Assembly: GCA_963757335.1 (NCBI GenBank)
Contig: CAVWRJ010000025.1
Coordinates: 186,001 to 250,000 of the forward strand
Length of the DNA: 64,000 nucleotides
Direction: 5' to 3'
Source: DASQPA01 sp963757335
Lineage (GTDB): Bacteria > Acidobacteriota > Thermoanaerobaculia > Multivoradales > UBA5704
A program made the position numbers and the translations under genes. The notes under the pieces were generated by a model. It was not told the DNA's origin. It searched no databases and saw nothing but the letters and a program-made list of their open reading frames with translations. Shown here one piece after another: positions 32,645-41,014 of this stretch; the stretch's first letter is position 1; every line of letters begins with the position of its first letter.

Positions 32645-34925
32645 TTGGCGGCCTGGCGCGTTTTCATCGACACCGGCGGTACGTTCACCGACTGTCTGGC
32701 CGTGGACCCGGAGGGGCAGCTCCACCGGGCCAAGGTGCTGTCGACGAGCGCGCTGCGCGCCCGGCTGGCGCCGATGCCGGAGAGGCTGGCACCCGACCGG
32801 ATACGCCTGGAGCCGGCCCCCGCGGTCCCCAGCGATTTCTTTCGCGGCTTCTCCTTCCACCTCCTGGACGGGGGAGGGGAGGAGAGCGCCGCGGTCGATC
32901 ACCGCCTACGATCCGGCCTCCGGCCTTCTCACCCTCGACAGGCCGCTCGCGGCTCCAGCCCTCCCGGGCGCCCGTTGCGAGCTGCGCTCGGAAGAGGAGG
33001 CGCCGCTCCTCGCCGCCCGGCTGGTCACCGGCACACCTCCCGGCCATCCCCTCCCCGAGATGGCCATGCGCCTGGCCACCACCCGCGGCACCAACGCGCT
33101 CCTCGAACGCAAAGGCGCGCGGACTGTCCTCTTCATCACCCGGGGCTTTGCCGACCTCCTGCGGATCGGCACCCAGCAGCGGCCCGACCTCTTCGCCCTG
33201 CGGATCGAGAAACCGGAACCGCTCTACGACGCCGTGGTCGAGGTTCCCGAACGGCTCGCCGCGGACGGCTCGGTTCTCCTCGCTCTGGAGGACGCCGCTC
33301 TCGATTACCTCTCTACAGAGGCCGCCCGGCTCCTCGCTGCGGGTTTCGAGGCCGCCGCGGTGGCCTTCCTCCACAGCTACCGGAACCCGGTCCATGAACG
33401 GGCCGTGGGCGACCTCCTGCGCCGCGCCGGCTTTCGGCACGTGGCGCTCTCGGCGAGCCTCGCCCCGCTCATCAAGATCCTCCCCCGCGCGGAGACGGCG
33501 GTGGTCGACGCCTATCTTTCGAAGCCCATCGCGGGCTATCTGGCGCGGGTCGCCGCGGCTCTGCCGGCGGGGGCGCTCCATGTGATGACGAGCGCCGGGG
33601 GGCTCGTCCGCGCTGCCGCCTTCCGGGCCAAGGACAGCCTGCTCTCCGGCCCGGCGGGCGGAGTGGTGGGGGCGGCGGGGGCGGGGCGACGGTCGGGGTT
33701 CTCGCGGGTGATCGCCTTCGACATGGGGGGCACCTCGACCGATGTGGCCCGCTACGACGGCGATTTCGAGTACCTCTTCGAGCACCGGGTGGGGGACGCC
33801 CACCTGGTCGCCCCGGCGCTCGCGGTCGAGAGCGTCGCCGCCGGGGGCGGGTCGGTCTGCCGCTACGACGGCTTCCAGATCAAGGTGGGGCCGGAGAGCA
33901 CCGGCGCCTCCCCGGGGCCGGCCTGCTACGGGGCCGGCGGACCGCTCACGCTCACCGACGTCAACCTCCTCCTCGGACGGCTCGACCCGGAGCGCTTCGA
34001 GATCCCCATCGACCCGGCGGCGGCGGAGAGCGTTCTCCGCCGGCTACGAGAGACGATCGCGGATGTCGACGGGGACGCTCCGGAGGGCGAAGCGCTGCTC
34101 GAGGGTCTTCTCGACATCGCCGACGAGCGGATGGCCGACGCCATCCGGCGGATCTCGCTCGCCCGCGGCTACGACCCGGCGGACTACGCCCTCGTGGCCT
34201 TCGGCGGCGCCGGCGCCCAGCACGCCTGCGCCGTCGCCTCCCGGCTCGGCATCCGCCAGGTCCTGGTGCCGGAGGACGCCGGGCTCCTCTCCGCCGCCGG
34301 CCTGGCTGCGGCGGTCGTCGAGCGCTTCGAGGAGCGCCAGGTGCTCCTGCCGGTTTCCGAGGTGCGGGAGCGGATCGGCGTCTGGATGGAAGAGCTGGGG
34401 CGGACGGCGGCGGTGGCAGTGGCGGAGGAAGGGGTTCCCGCGGGGGAGATCGAGGTCCGCCGGCGGCTCCTCGACCTCCGCTTCGTGGGCCAGGAGGGAA
34501 CCATTGCCGTCGAGCTCCAAGAAGGAACGCTGGTGGAGGAGGCCTTCGCGGCGGCCTACCGGACGCTCTACGGCTACACCCCGGAGGGGCGGCCGGTCGA
34601 GCTGGTCGCCCTCCGCGCCATCGCCTCCTCCCGGCCGGCCGCGCTCGCCGGATCTCCGGCCGGCACACCGGAGGGCACCCCGGAGGAGACCGCCGGAATT
34701 CCCTCCGGCACTCCCTCCGATCACCGCCGTGCCTGCTTCTCCGGCCGCTTCCGGGAGGTCCCGGTCTATGAGCGCGCCCGCCTCGCCCCGGGCGCCACTT
34801 TTTCAGGGCCGGCCCTGGTCTTCGAGCGTCACAGCGCGACCGTGGTGGCGGAGGGGTGGACGGGGAAAGTGGACGGCGCGGGGGCCCTCCTCCTCACTGC
34901 ACCACCCGACTGCACAAAGGTTTGA
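32645..34925 (+). pseudogene. hydantoinase/5-oxoprolinase subunit A (HyuA), frameshifted
   Basis: The ATP-dependent HyuA fold is clear: WRVFIDTGGTFTDCLAVDP at the start, then after a frame change MRLATTRGTNALLERKGA, LFALRIEKPEPLYD, AFDMGGTSTDVAR, PGPACYGAGG and LVAFGGAGAQHACAVA. The first part reads in one frame from TTG 32645 to about 32885, the rest in the +1 frame from about 32890; the change lies in the G-rich run near 32866-32890 and fits one extra base. Either the gene is broken or the base is an error. Total length (about 759 codons) is normal for HyuA. The usual partner HyuB is absent. Confidence 0.85.
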
Positions 34926-35050
34926 CATCCCGCCTGATTTCCTCCACCATATCGAGGTGTCTTCGGGTCCGCGGGTTCGACGAGCGGACGACGCGGCGGT
35001 TCTAAAGAGGCTTGGGCGGCCCACGGAGCCGGGCAGGTTGGGACCTGCCG

Positions 35051-35122
35051 ATGATCGACACGCCCAGAAAGGAGGTGGTCCAGTGCATTGTAGTAACCAC
35101 GGACAAAGTTTGGTGGAGGTAG
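35051..35122 (+). CDS. possible 23-residue small protein or leader peptide
   Basis: A short frame starting MIDTPRKEVVQCIVV and ending KVWWR. It contains within itself AGAAAGGAGGTGGTCCA (35066-35082). An alternative is a 16-codon frame from GTG 35083 (MHCSNHGQSLVEVAAP), which would start directly after that site. The existence of a terminator 105 bases downstream suggests a short transcript. Neither reading is proven; the unit might equally be a small RNA. Confidence 0.35.
   Translation: MIDTPRKEVVQCIVVTTDKVWWR
35066..35082 (+). promoter_or_regulatory. extended Shine-Dalgarno, near-complete complement of the 16S rRNA 3' end
   Basis: AGAAAGGAGGTGGTCCA pairs with the bacterial 16S tail (GGATCACCTCCTTTCT, general knowledge) over its whole length, with one G-T wobble. 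Ordinary ribosome sites pair over four to seven bases. GTG follows directly at 35083. Confidence 0.6.
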
Positions 35123-35226
35123 CGGCCCCGTAAGGGTGATCCTCCCCTAGCGTCTTCTAGTGCGCTGGATCGGAGGGTAGCCCCCCTGCGGGGGAGACCC
35201 ACCGCCGCCTGGCCAGACAGACCCTC

Positions 35227-35267
35227 AAAGGCCCCGGCTCTCTCACGAGGACCGGGGCCTTTTGTTT
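35227..35267 (+). terminator. rho-independent terminator
   Basis: AAAGGCCCCGG (35227-35237) pairs perfectly with CCGGGGCCTTT (35252-35262) around a 14-base loop and runs into TTTTGTTT. It is the clearest intrinsic terminator of the window and belongs to the small unit at about 35050-35120 or to hyuA. Confidence 0.88.
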
Positions 35268-35363
35268 GCGCCGAGGGCTCCCGCGGACCTGCCTCGCGCA
35301 CGGAAGTTGGATGAAGTTGGATAAGATAGAGAGAGCAGAGCGCTGACAGATCGGGAGGAATTC

Positions 35364-36122
35364 GTGGCTCGCTTCGAGGAGTACATCGGGATCGACTATT
35401 CGGGCCGCCGCACGCCGACGACGCCCATGCGCGCCATCCACGTCTACGCCGCCGAGGAGGACCATGAGATCCGCCGCGAGCTCGATCCCGACAAGGGCTC
35501 CTGGAGCCGCCGCGCGCTCGCCGAGTGGCTGCTCGGCCGGCTTTCCGAGGACCATCCGAAGCGGCCGAAGTTTATCGGCATCGACCACGCCTTCTCCTTC
35601 CCCAAGAGCTACCTGGACCGCCACCAGCTGCGCACCTGGGACCGGTTCCTGGAAGACTTCGCGGCGCACTGGCCCACCCGCTCCCGGCGGGTGCGCGACC
35701 TGCGCGAGGGCAACTCGCGGACCGGCCAGCCGGACGAGCTGCGGCTGACCGAGCGGTGGACCCCGGCGGCGCGCGGGGTCTTCCGGTTCGAGATGCGGGG
35801 CGGCGCTGCCAAGGCGGCCCATGCGGGCATCCCCTGGCTCGACTACCTGCGCCAGCTGGGCGACAAGGTCCACTTCTGGCCGTTCGACGGCTTCGAGGTC
35901 CCGGTGGACAAGTCGGTGGTCGCCGAGACCTACCCGGATCTCTTCTGCAACCGCTACCCCCGCGAGGGCCGGAGTCCGGAGGAGCACGCCGCCTACTCGA
36001 CGTGCGCCTGGCTCCAGGAGCGCGATCAGCTCGGCTTGCTCGACGCGTACTTCAAGCCGCCCCTCTCCGCCGAGGAGAAGGAACGGGCGCGGCTCGAAGG
36101 TTGGATTTTCGGCCTGGCGTGA
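35364..36122 (+). CDS. DUF429-like protein (RNase H-like fold)
   Basis: A 252-residue protein beginning ARFEEYIGIDYSGRRTPTTP, with FIGIDHAFSFPKSYL and SVVAETYPDLFCNRYPRE. The IGIDYSG start and the second Asp in GIDHAFSFP are reminiscent of DUF429-type proteins with an RNase H-like fold. Function is unknown for these. GTG 35364 follows GGGAGGAATTC. There is no signal peptide or membrane segment. Family assignment is from overall pattern and is moderately certain. Confidence 0.6.
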   Translation: MARFEEYIGIDYSGRRTPTTPMRAIHVYAAEEDHEIRRELDPDKGSWSRRALAEWLLGRLSEDHPKRPKFIGIDHAFSFPKSYLDRHQLRTWDRFLEDFAAHWPTRSRRVRDLREGNSRTGQPDELRLTERWTPAARGVFRFEMRGGAAKAAHAGIPWLDYLRQLGDKVHFWPFDGFEVPVDKSVVAETYPDLFCNRYPREGRSPEEHAAYSTCAWLQERDQLGLLDAYFKPPLSAEEKERARLEGWIFGLA

Positions 36123-36184
36123 AATGAAATCGGGCCGCCAGGCATCTTCTTTCATAACTCTGTTTAGCTTTGGAGGGATTCGGT

Positions 36185-37138
36185 ATGGCACGAGAAGTGG
36201 AGGACATGGAGGAGTTCCGGTCCTACCGGTTGCAGATGAACGACCGCATCATGGGGGCCGAGCACCTGGGCATCAAGCGCTTTTTCAACCTCGACACCGC
36301 GGCCTATCGGGAAGGGGCGCTCGACAAGCGGACCAAGGAGCTCCTCGGGCTCGTCGCCTCGACCGTCCTGCGCTGTAACGACTGCATGGACTACCACCTC
36401 AACAAGTGCATCGAGGTGGGCTGGGGGGACGAGGAACTGCACGACGCCCTGAACGTCTCCCTGGTGGTCGGCGGCAGCATCGTCATCCCCCATCTGCGCC
36501 ACGCCTTCGAGACCCTCGAGCTGCTGCGCGAGGAGCAGCGGGGCGCCAACGGCAACGGCACAACCACAACCACAAGGCGAAGCCCTGACGGGATGGGCGG
36601 GACGCGAAGGATCGCGCTGATCACGACCGGCGGAACGATCGAGAAGACCTACGACGAGCAGTCGGGCGAGCTCGCCAACCGTCGCTCGATCGTCCGCCGC
36701 ATGCTCTCCGAGCTGCGCCTGGAGGAGACCGAGGTCACCGTCTTAGAGTTGCTCAGCAAGGACAGCCTCGACATGACCGAGGCCGACCGCGACCGCATCG
36801 TCGACGCCGTCCGGGCGATGGGGGCCGAAGGGGAAGCCATGAAGTCGACGACCGGCGCGGATGGCATCGTCGTCCTCCACGGCACCGACACCCTGGCCCT
36901 GACCGGCGAGCGGCTCTACGAGCGGCTGCCGCACCCGCGGGTGCCGGTCGTCCTGACCGGCGCCATGCGGCCGTTCGAGATGAAGCAGTCCGACGCCCTC
37001 CAGAACCTGACCGAGGCGATCTTCGCCACCGGGGTGCTCGCCCCGGGGGTCTACTGCGTGGCCCACGGGCGGGCGCTGGCGTTCCCGGGGGTGCAGAAGG
37101 ATGTGGCGCGGGGGACCTTCGTCAAGGCGGGGGAGTGA
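36185..37138 (+). CDS. AhpD/CMD-like domain fused to an asparaginase domain
   Basis: One 317-residue frame holds two domains. Residues about 1-120 are a carboxymuconolactone decarboxylase/AhpD-like helical domain with the redox or active-site motif CNDCMDYHLNKC. Residues about 140-317 match the N-terminal asparaginase domain, with TTGGTIEKTYD and VLHGTDTLALTG carrying the two catalytic Thr clusters. The full C-terminal asparaginase domain is absent, as in short type-I-like asparaginases. The joint is a Gly/Asn/Thr-rich linker (GNGTTTTTRR) from a short ACAACC DNA repeat; an ATG at the start of the asparaginase part (36593) hints at two former genes. Confidence 0.8.
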   Translation: MAREVEDMEEFRSYRLQMNDRIMGAEHLGIKRFFNLDTAAYREGALDKRTKELLGLVASTVLRCNDCMDYHLNKCIEVGWGDEELHDALNVSLVVGGSIVIPHLRHAFETLELLREEQRGANGNGTTTTTRRSPDGMGGTRRIALITTGGTIEKTYDEQSGELANRRSIVRRMLSELRLEETEVTVLELLSKDSLDMTEADRDRIVDAVRAMGAEGEAMKSTTGADGIVVLHGTDTLALTGERLYERLPHPRVPVVLTGAMRPFEMKQSDALQNLTEAIFATGVLAPGVYCVAHGRALAFPGVQKDVARGTFVKAGE

Positions 37139-37181
37139 TGACCGCCCGCGGCGCGGGACGCCGCGGGCGAGCGCGGCTCAC

Positions 37182-37514
37182 TCAATTCAGATCGGGGCAG
37201 GGGTGCACGACACCATCGCAGGTGACCGACGGTGGGATCGCGCTCTGATGGGCCACGCATCCAGTGGGGGTGTGACCGATGCAGGTGACGGAGCTGACGG
37301 TACTCGTCCGGGGACAGGTGACGGTCGCGGTGCATCCATTGATGGGGATGCGGTACTCCGTTGGACCGGGAGCGAAGCCCTCGCCGCTCTCGGTCGGTGC
37401 GGTCGAGGTGACCTTCGCGGGCGTGCTCGCGGGAGCGATGGTGTCGGCGGCGAACGCCAGGGAGGCGAGGGTGAGAGGGGCGGCGATCAGACAGGCGGCC
37501 AGAAGCTTTTTCAT
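37182..37514 (-). CDS. secreted small Cys-containing peptide
   Basis: A 110-residue protein with a signal peptide (1-22, MKKLLAACLIAAPLTLASLAF), a Ser/Thr/Pro-rich stretch and a C-terminal part with six cysteines (NGCTATVTCP, VTCIGHTPTGC, VTCDG, HPC). AAGGAG lies six bases before ATG 37514; the frame is open further upstream but lacks such features. It follows the peptide gene at 37544-37870 by 29 bases on the same strand and is probably co-transcribed. Confidence 0.75.
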   Translation of the reverse strand: MKKLLAACLIAAPLTLASLAFAADTIAPASTPAKVTSTAPTESGEGFAPGPTEYRIPINGCTATVTCPRTSTVSSVTCIGHTPTGCVAHQSAIPPSVTCDGVVHPCPDLN

Positions 37515-37543
37515 TCTCTTCTCCTTGGGGTCGGGGTGGTTCT

Positions 37544-37870
37544 TTAAGGGAAGGCCGGGCAGTGGCCGTTCATCGGCTGGAAGCAGGCCCGGGTTTCGCA
37601 ACCGTCGAAGCCGCAGGCCAGGCAGCAGAGCTGGCCCTTCGGGCACTGGGAGCTGCTGGTGCAGCCGGTCGCGAAGACGACACCCGGAGCGCTCGCGAGG
37701 TCGGAGAGAGTCGCGAGGAAGTCCGCTGCGGCCGGGGCCGTGACGACCTGAGAGGTGGAGCTGCCAGAGGCGGGAGAGACGGCGGAGGTTCCGGCGACGG
37801 CCTGGGAAACGGCGAGCACGACGAAAAGGGCGGAGAGGAGCAGGGCGCGAGAGAGGGTACCGGGACGCAT
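37544..37870 (-). CDS. secreted small Cys-rich peptide
   Basis: A 108-residue protein with a signal peptide (about 1-26, MRPGTLSRALLLSALF then AVAG), a Ser/Val/Ala-rich middle and a C-terminal module with eight cysteines (GCTSSSQCPKGQLCCLACG, then CETRACFQPMNGHC). CxKGQxCC is reminiscent of small disulfide-rich inhibitor or Dickkopf-like folds, but no family is claimed. AGGAGG is seven bases before the ATG. First gene of a likely two-gene operon with 37182-37514. Confidence 0.77.
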   Translation of the reverse strand: MRPGTLSRALLLSALFVVLAVSQAVAGTSAVSPASGSSTSQVVTAPAAADFLATLSDLASAPGVVFATGCTSSSQCPKGQLCCLACGFDGCETRACFQPMNGHCPAFP

Positions 37871-37896
37871 ATCGATCCTCCTATGTAGTTTTTTGA

Positions 37897-37902
37897 ATTA
37901 TG
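37897..37902 (-). promoter_or_regulatory. candidate -10 box of the Cys-rich peptide operon
   Basis: On the minus strand the AT-rich gap reads TGCCATAATTC, with CATAAT in an extended -10 context (TGC before it), 27 bases ahead of the ATG at 37870. No good -35 box is seen. Confidence 0.35.
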
Positions 37903-37931
37903 GCATAGAAGATCTTTGCACCCGGCAAATG

Positions 37932-38837
37932 CTACAGCGCGGGCTCGCTCCCGGTCAGCCGGCGGAAGGCTTCGAGATATCTCTCGAAGGTCCCCAGAAC
38001 GACCTCTTCCGGCAGCGGCGGCGGGGGGCTCTGGTGGTCCCAGCCGGAGGCGTCGAGCCAGTTCCGCACGTACTGCTTGTCGAAGGAGACCGGTTCGGTG
38101 CCCGGCTGCCAGTGGGCGACGTCCCAGTAGCGCGAGGAGTCTGGGGTCAGGGCCTCGTCGACGAGGAGGAGCTCGTCTCCGGCGCTCCCGGAGACCAGGC
38201 CGAACTCGAACTTGGTGTCGGCGAGGATCAGGTCGCAGCCGGCGGCGTGGGCGGCTCCCTCCGCGTAGAGGGCCAGGGTGAGCTCGCGGAGGCGGCCCGC
38301 GAGCTCTGAACCGACCCCGCTTTCGACGGCGGCGAAGCCGACGTTCTCGTCGTGCCCCTCTTCTGCCTTGGTGGCGGGGGTGAAGATCGGCTCGGGGAGG
38401 CGGCTCGCCCGGTCGAGGCCGGGAGGGAGGGGGAGGCCGCAAACTTCGCCGTTCGCCCGGTACTCCCGAAAGCCGCTCCCCGCGAGGTAGCCGCGGGCGA
38501 CGCACTCGAAGGGCACCACCCGGGCCTTCTTGACGAGCACCGCCCGGCCGGCGAGGAGCTGCCGGTGGGGAGCCAATACAGCGGGGAAGTCGGCGGGGTC
38601 GGTCGCCAGCAGGTGGTGAGGGACGACGCTCGCCAGCCGCTCGAACCAGAAGGTCGAGAGCTGGGTGAGGATCTTGCCCTTCCCCGGAATACCGGGGCGG
38701 AGCACGTGGTCGTAGGCCGAGAGGCGATCGGTCGCCACCAGGAGGAGAGTGTCGCCGAGGTCGTAGACGTCTCTAACTTTGCCCCGCCGCGGCGGCGGCA
38801 GGCCCGGGAGGGCGGTTAGAGAGAGGGCTTCTTCCAT
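37932..38837 (-). CDS. purC: phosphoribosylaminoimidazole-succinocarboxamide synthase
   Basis: A 301-residue SAICAR synthase, which joins aspartate to CAIR with ATP in purine synthesis. Signature stretches are RRGKVRDVYDLGDTLLLVAT, DRLSAYDHVL, FECVARGYLAGSGFREY, LILADTKFEFG and VDEALTPDSSRYWD. The length matches the yeast ADE1-like form (about 300) rather than the 240-residue form. It lies 17 bases downstream of the cyclase-like gene's stop... on the same strand, with purC upstream of the Cys-rich peptides; it does not obviously form an operon with other purine genes. Confidence 0.95.
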   Translation of the reverse strand: MEEALSLTALPGLPPPRRGKVRDVYDLGDTLLLVATDRLSAYDHVLRPGIPGKGKILTQLSTFWFERLASVVPHHLLATDPADFPAVLAPHRQLLAGRAVLVKKARVVPFECVARGYLAGSGFREYRANGEVCGLPLPPGLDRASRLPEPIFTPATKAEEGHDENVGFAAVESGVGSELAGRLRELTLALYAEGAAHAAGCDLILADTKFEFGLVSGSAGDELLLVDEALTPDSSRYWDVAHWQPGTEPVSFDKQYVRNWLDASGWDHQSPPPPLPEEVVLGTFERYLEAFRRLTGSEPAL

Positions 38838-38854
38838 CCCGGGAGGATATCCGA

Positions 38855-40888
38855 TCAGGTGAGCCCGGCGCCCGCTCGCGCCCGGGAGAACTCGCGCTCG
38901 ATGGTGCCGACGAGCCCGCCGCCCAGGCCGCTCTCGAGGACCGCTAAGGTGTCGAGGTCGATCTTCACCCCGTCGATGATCTCGTAGACGGCGAGCTTCT
39001 CCAGCCCCTTCAAGTGGGCCATCCCGAGCTTGCGCACCCCGACCCGCAGGCGCTCGCCGCCGTCGTCCAAGTCGAGGAGGACATAGCCCCGGCCGCCTTC
39101 GTCCAGCCGGTAGAGACGGTCGGGGGCGAGCTCTTTTTCGAGCTGGGCGACATAGGGGCCGGTCGCCACCAGGCCCTGGTTGATCAGGTTGTCGTTGCGG
39201 TCGATGTAGGCGTGGAACTGGCGCGCCTCCTCGCTCTTGTCGACGAGATCGAGGTTGCCGTGGACGATGGGGGCGAAGAAGCGCTGCACGGTCTGGTCGG
39301 GGTAGCCCTGGTTGATGAGGAGGTTCTTAACCTCCTCGATCTCCCGCGTCGCCTTGCCCGAGACCAGCCGCGAGAGCTCGACCAAGCCATGGCCGAAGAA
39401 CTCGTAGCGCTCCCCCTCCTCGGGGCCGGCGCCGCCCATGGGGATCAGCCGGTAGTGGCCGTAGTTGAGGGCGATCCGCATGCCGCGGTCGAAGGCGAAG
39501 CCCTGGGCCAGGGCCTCCTCGTAGTAGCGCTGGACGTGGATGGCGCAGACCAGGAGGTTCGCCGCCTCGCGGCTGGAGTAGAAGGCGCCGTCGCCCAGGT
39601 ACTTTTCGAGCTTCGCCCGGTGCGCCCGGGCCAGCCGGTTGACCCGCCGCTGGAAGCGGAACATCATCCGGAACGCCTCGTCCTGGCTGTCGTTGCCCCC
39701 CCGGTGGAGGACCGAGATGGTCTGCGAGAACTCGCTGATGTCGTAGATCAGGCCGTAGCGCGCCACCCGCGGGTCGACCACCCAGGGCTGCATGAAGTCG
39801 AGCGGCCGGGTGGCGGCGGAGAGCCGGCGCTCGCCGTTCAAGGCGACCCGGCCGGAGGGGCTCTCGCGGCAGACCAGGGCGCCGTCTCTCTCCTCGACCG
39901 GCAGGAGGGTCCGACGGACGCCGTGGAAGAGCTCGAACTCTTTGAGCTTGACGAGCAGGCTCTCCCACACCTGCACCAGGTCGGGCGGCAGGAGGCGCTC
40001 CCGGTTGTAGGTCTTGCGGGCCGCCAGGAAGGAGAGGTAGCCCATGCGGTTGAGCAGGTCGCGCCCCGCCGGCGTGCCCGGCCGGGGGTCGACGCCGAGG
40101 AGGTGGACGGCGGTGGCGCGCAGCTCCCGGTCGGTCTCCAGCTGCTCCCCGTGCCAGCGCTGGAGCTCGTCCAGCCGCTGGCGCAGGTTGCGGCCGTCGA
40201 TCTTCAGGTAGCCGTTGAAGTAGCTCCCCAGCTCGGACATGTCGTGGCTCAGATGGTCCTCGGTGAAGATGAGGACGTTGTCCCGCATCCGGGTCAAGAG
40301 CCGCGGGAAGAGCTCCTCCTCGACCTCCTCGGTCGCCCCGGCGAGCTTCTGCACCAGGTCGTAGGTGGTCGAGAGCACCCGGTCCAAGTAGCGCTCGAGA
40401 ACCCGGTACTTGATCTGGTCGCCGTGGCGGCGGCCGATCTCCAGGTTCTGGCGGAGGATGCGCTTCGGGGTCTCCTTGAGCAGGCGGGCCACTTCGAGCG
40501 AGTGGTGGAGCCAGAAGACCGCCGGATACTGCCGGCCGTAGCTCGCGTTGGTGGCGTTCTCGGAGGCCCGCAGGAAGAGGGCGCGGTAGTGGTCCCAGGA
40601 GGCGGCGTACTGTTTGCGGTCGTGCGTCTCGCGGGAGAGGATGGCGAGTTGCACCGACTCCTCGGCCAGGAGGTACTGCTTCAGGGCATTTCGCAGGGCT
40701 TCCATCCCCGGCGAGAGGAGGATGGGGAAGCCCCGGGTGGGGGTGGCGCTCTCGTCCTCCGAGAAGATCGGGCGCGGCTGGGGGAGCGCCTTGTCGAGGT
40801 CGGGGAGCAGACGGCGGACCTCTTCCTCTTCCTGGCGCAGGAAGTTGAAGGGCCCCGGCAACAGCTGGAGGAGCGACGTCGGATTCAT
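38855..40888 (-). CDS. large protein with a class III nucleotide-cyclase-like domain
   Basis: A 677-residue protein. The first 370 residues are mostly helical and unrecognised. Residues about 378-560 resemble a class III adenylate/guanylate cyclase domain: GLIYDISEFSQTI (metal Asp383), KLEKYLGDGAFYSS (second metal Asp433, with Lys429) and MRIALNYGHYRLIP. Both metal aspartates are kept, so activity is possible, though substrate residues cannot be assigned safely. ATG 40888 is the start of compact sequence; upstream in-frame sequence overlaps the opposite-strand aminopeptidase. Divergent from pepA with a 126-base gap. Confidence 0.68.
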   Translation of the reverse strand: MNPTSLLQLLPGPFNFLRQEEEEVRRLLPDLDKALPQPRPIFSEDESATPTRGFPILLSPGMEALRNALKQYLLAEESVQLAILSRETHDRKQYAASWDHYRALFLRASENATNASYGRQYPAVFWLHHSLEVARLLKETPKRILRQNLEIGRRHGDQIKYRVLERYLDRVLSTTYDLVQKLAGATEEVEEELFPRLLTRMRDNVLIFTEDHLSHDMSELGSYFNGYLKIDGRNLRQRLDELQRWHGEQLETDRELRATAVHLLGVDPRPGTPAGRDLLNRMGYLSFLAARKTYNRERLLPPDLVQVWESLLVKLKEFELFHGVRRTLLPVEERDGALVCRESPSGRVALNGERRLSAATRPLDFMQPWVVDPRVARYGLIYDISEFSQTISVLHRGGNDSQDEAFRMMFRFQRRVNRLARAHRAKLEKYLGDGAFYSSREAANLLVCAIHVQRYYEEALAQGFAFDRGMRIALNYGHYRLIPMGGAGPEEGERYEFFGHGLVELSRLVSGKATREIEEVKNLLINQGYPDQTVQRFFAPIVHGNLDLVDKSEEARQFHAYIDRNDNLINQGLVATGPYVAQLEKELAPDRLYRLDEGGRGYVLLDLDDGGERLRVGVRKLGMAHLKGLEKLAVYEIIDGVKIDLDTLAVLESGLGGGLVGTIEREFSRARAGAGLT

Positions 40889-41014
40889 CTCGGCGCGAAT
40901 TTCGGTCTTGAGCTCGGTTGAATACGTATAGCATACCGCCCGCCGCCTCCGCACCGTCCGGGGCCTCTGACGCGAGATGAATTTTGCTGTCTTTCCGTTT
41001 GAGGAGATTTTGTC

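Larger units (their letters stand above)
34926..35363. other. intergenic region holding a small transcript-like unit
   Basis: No large gene lies here. It holds the 23-codon frame at 35051, the long ribosome-tail complement at 35066-35082 and a classic terminator at 35227-35267. GATAAGATAGAG near 35318 may contain the -10 box for the gene at 35364. Confidence 0.6.

Noticed and set aside
35066..35082. Fragment of a 16S rRNA gene on the opposite strand
   Set aside because: Only these 17 bases fit the rRNA tail; the flanks show no rRNA similarity that can be recognised.
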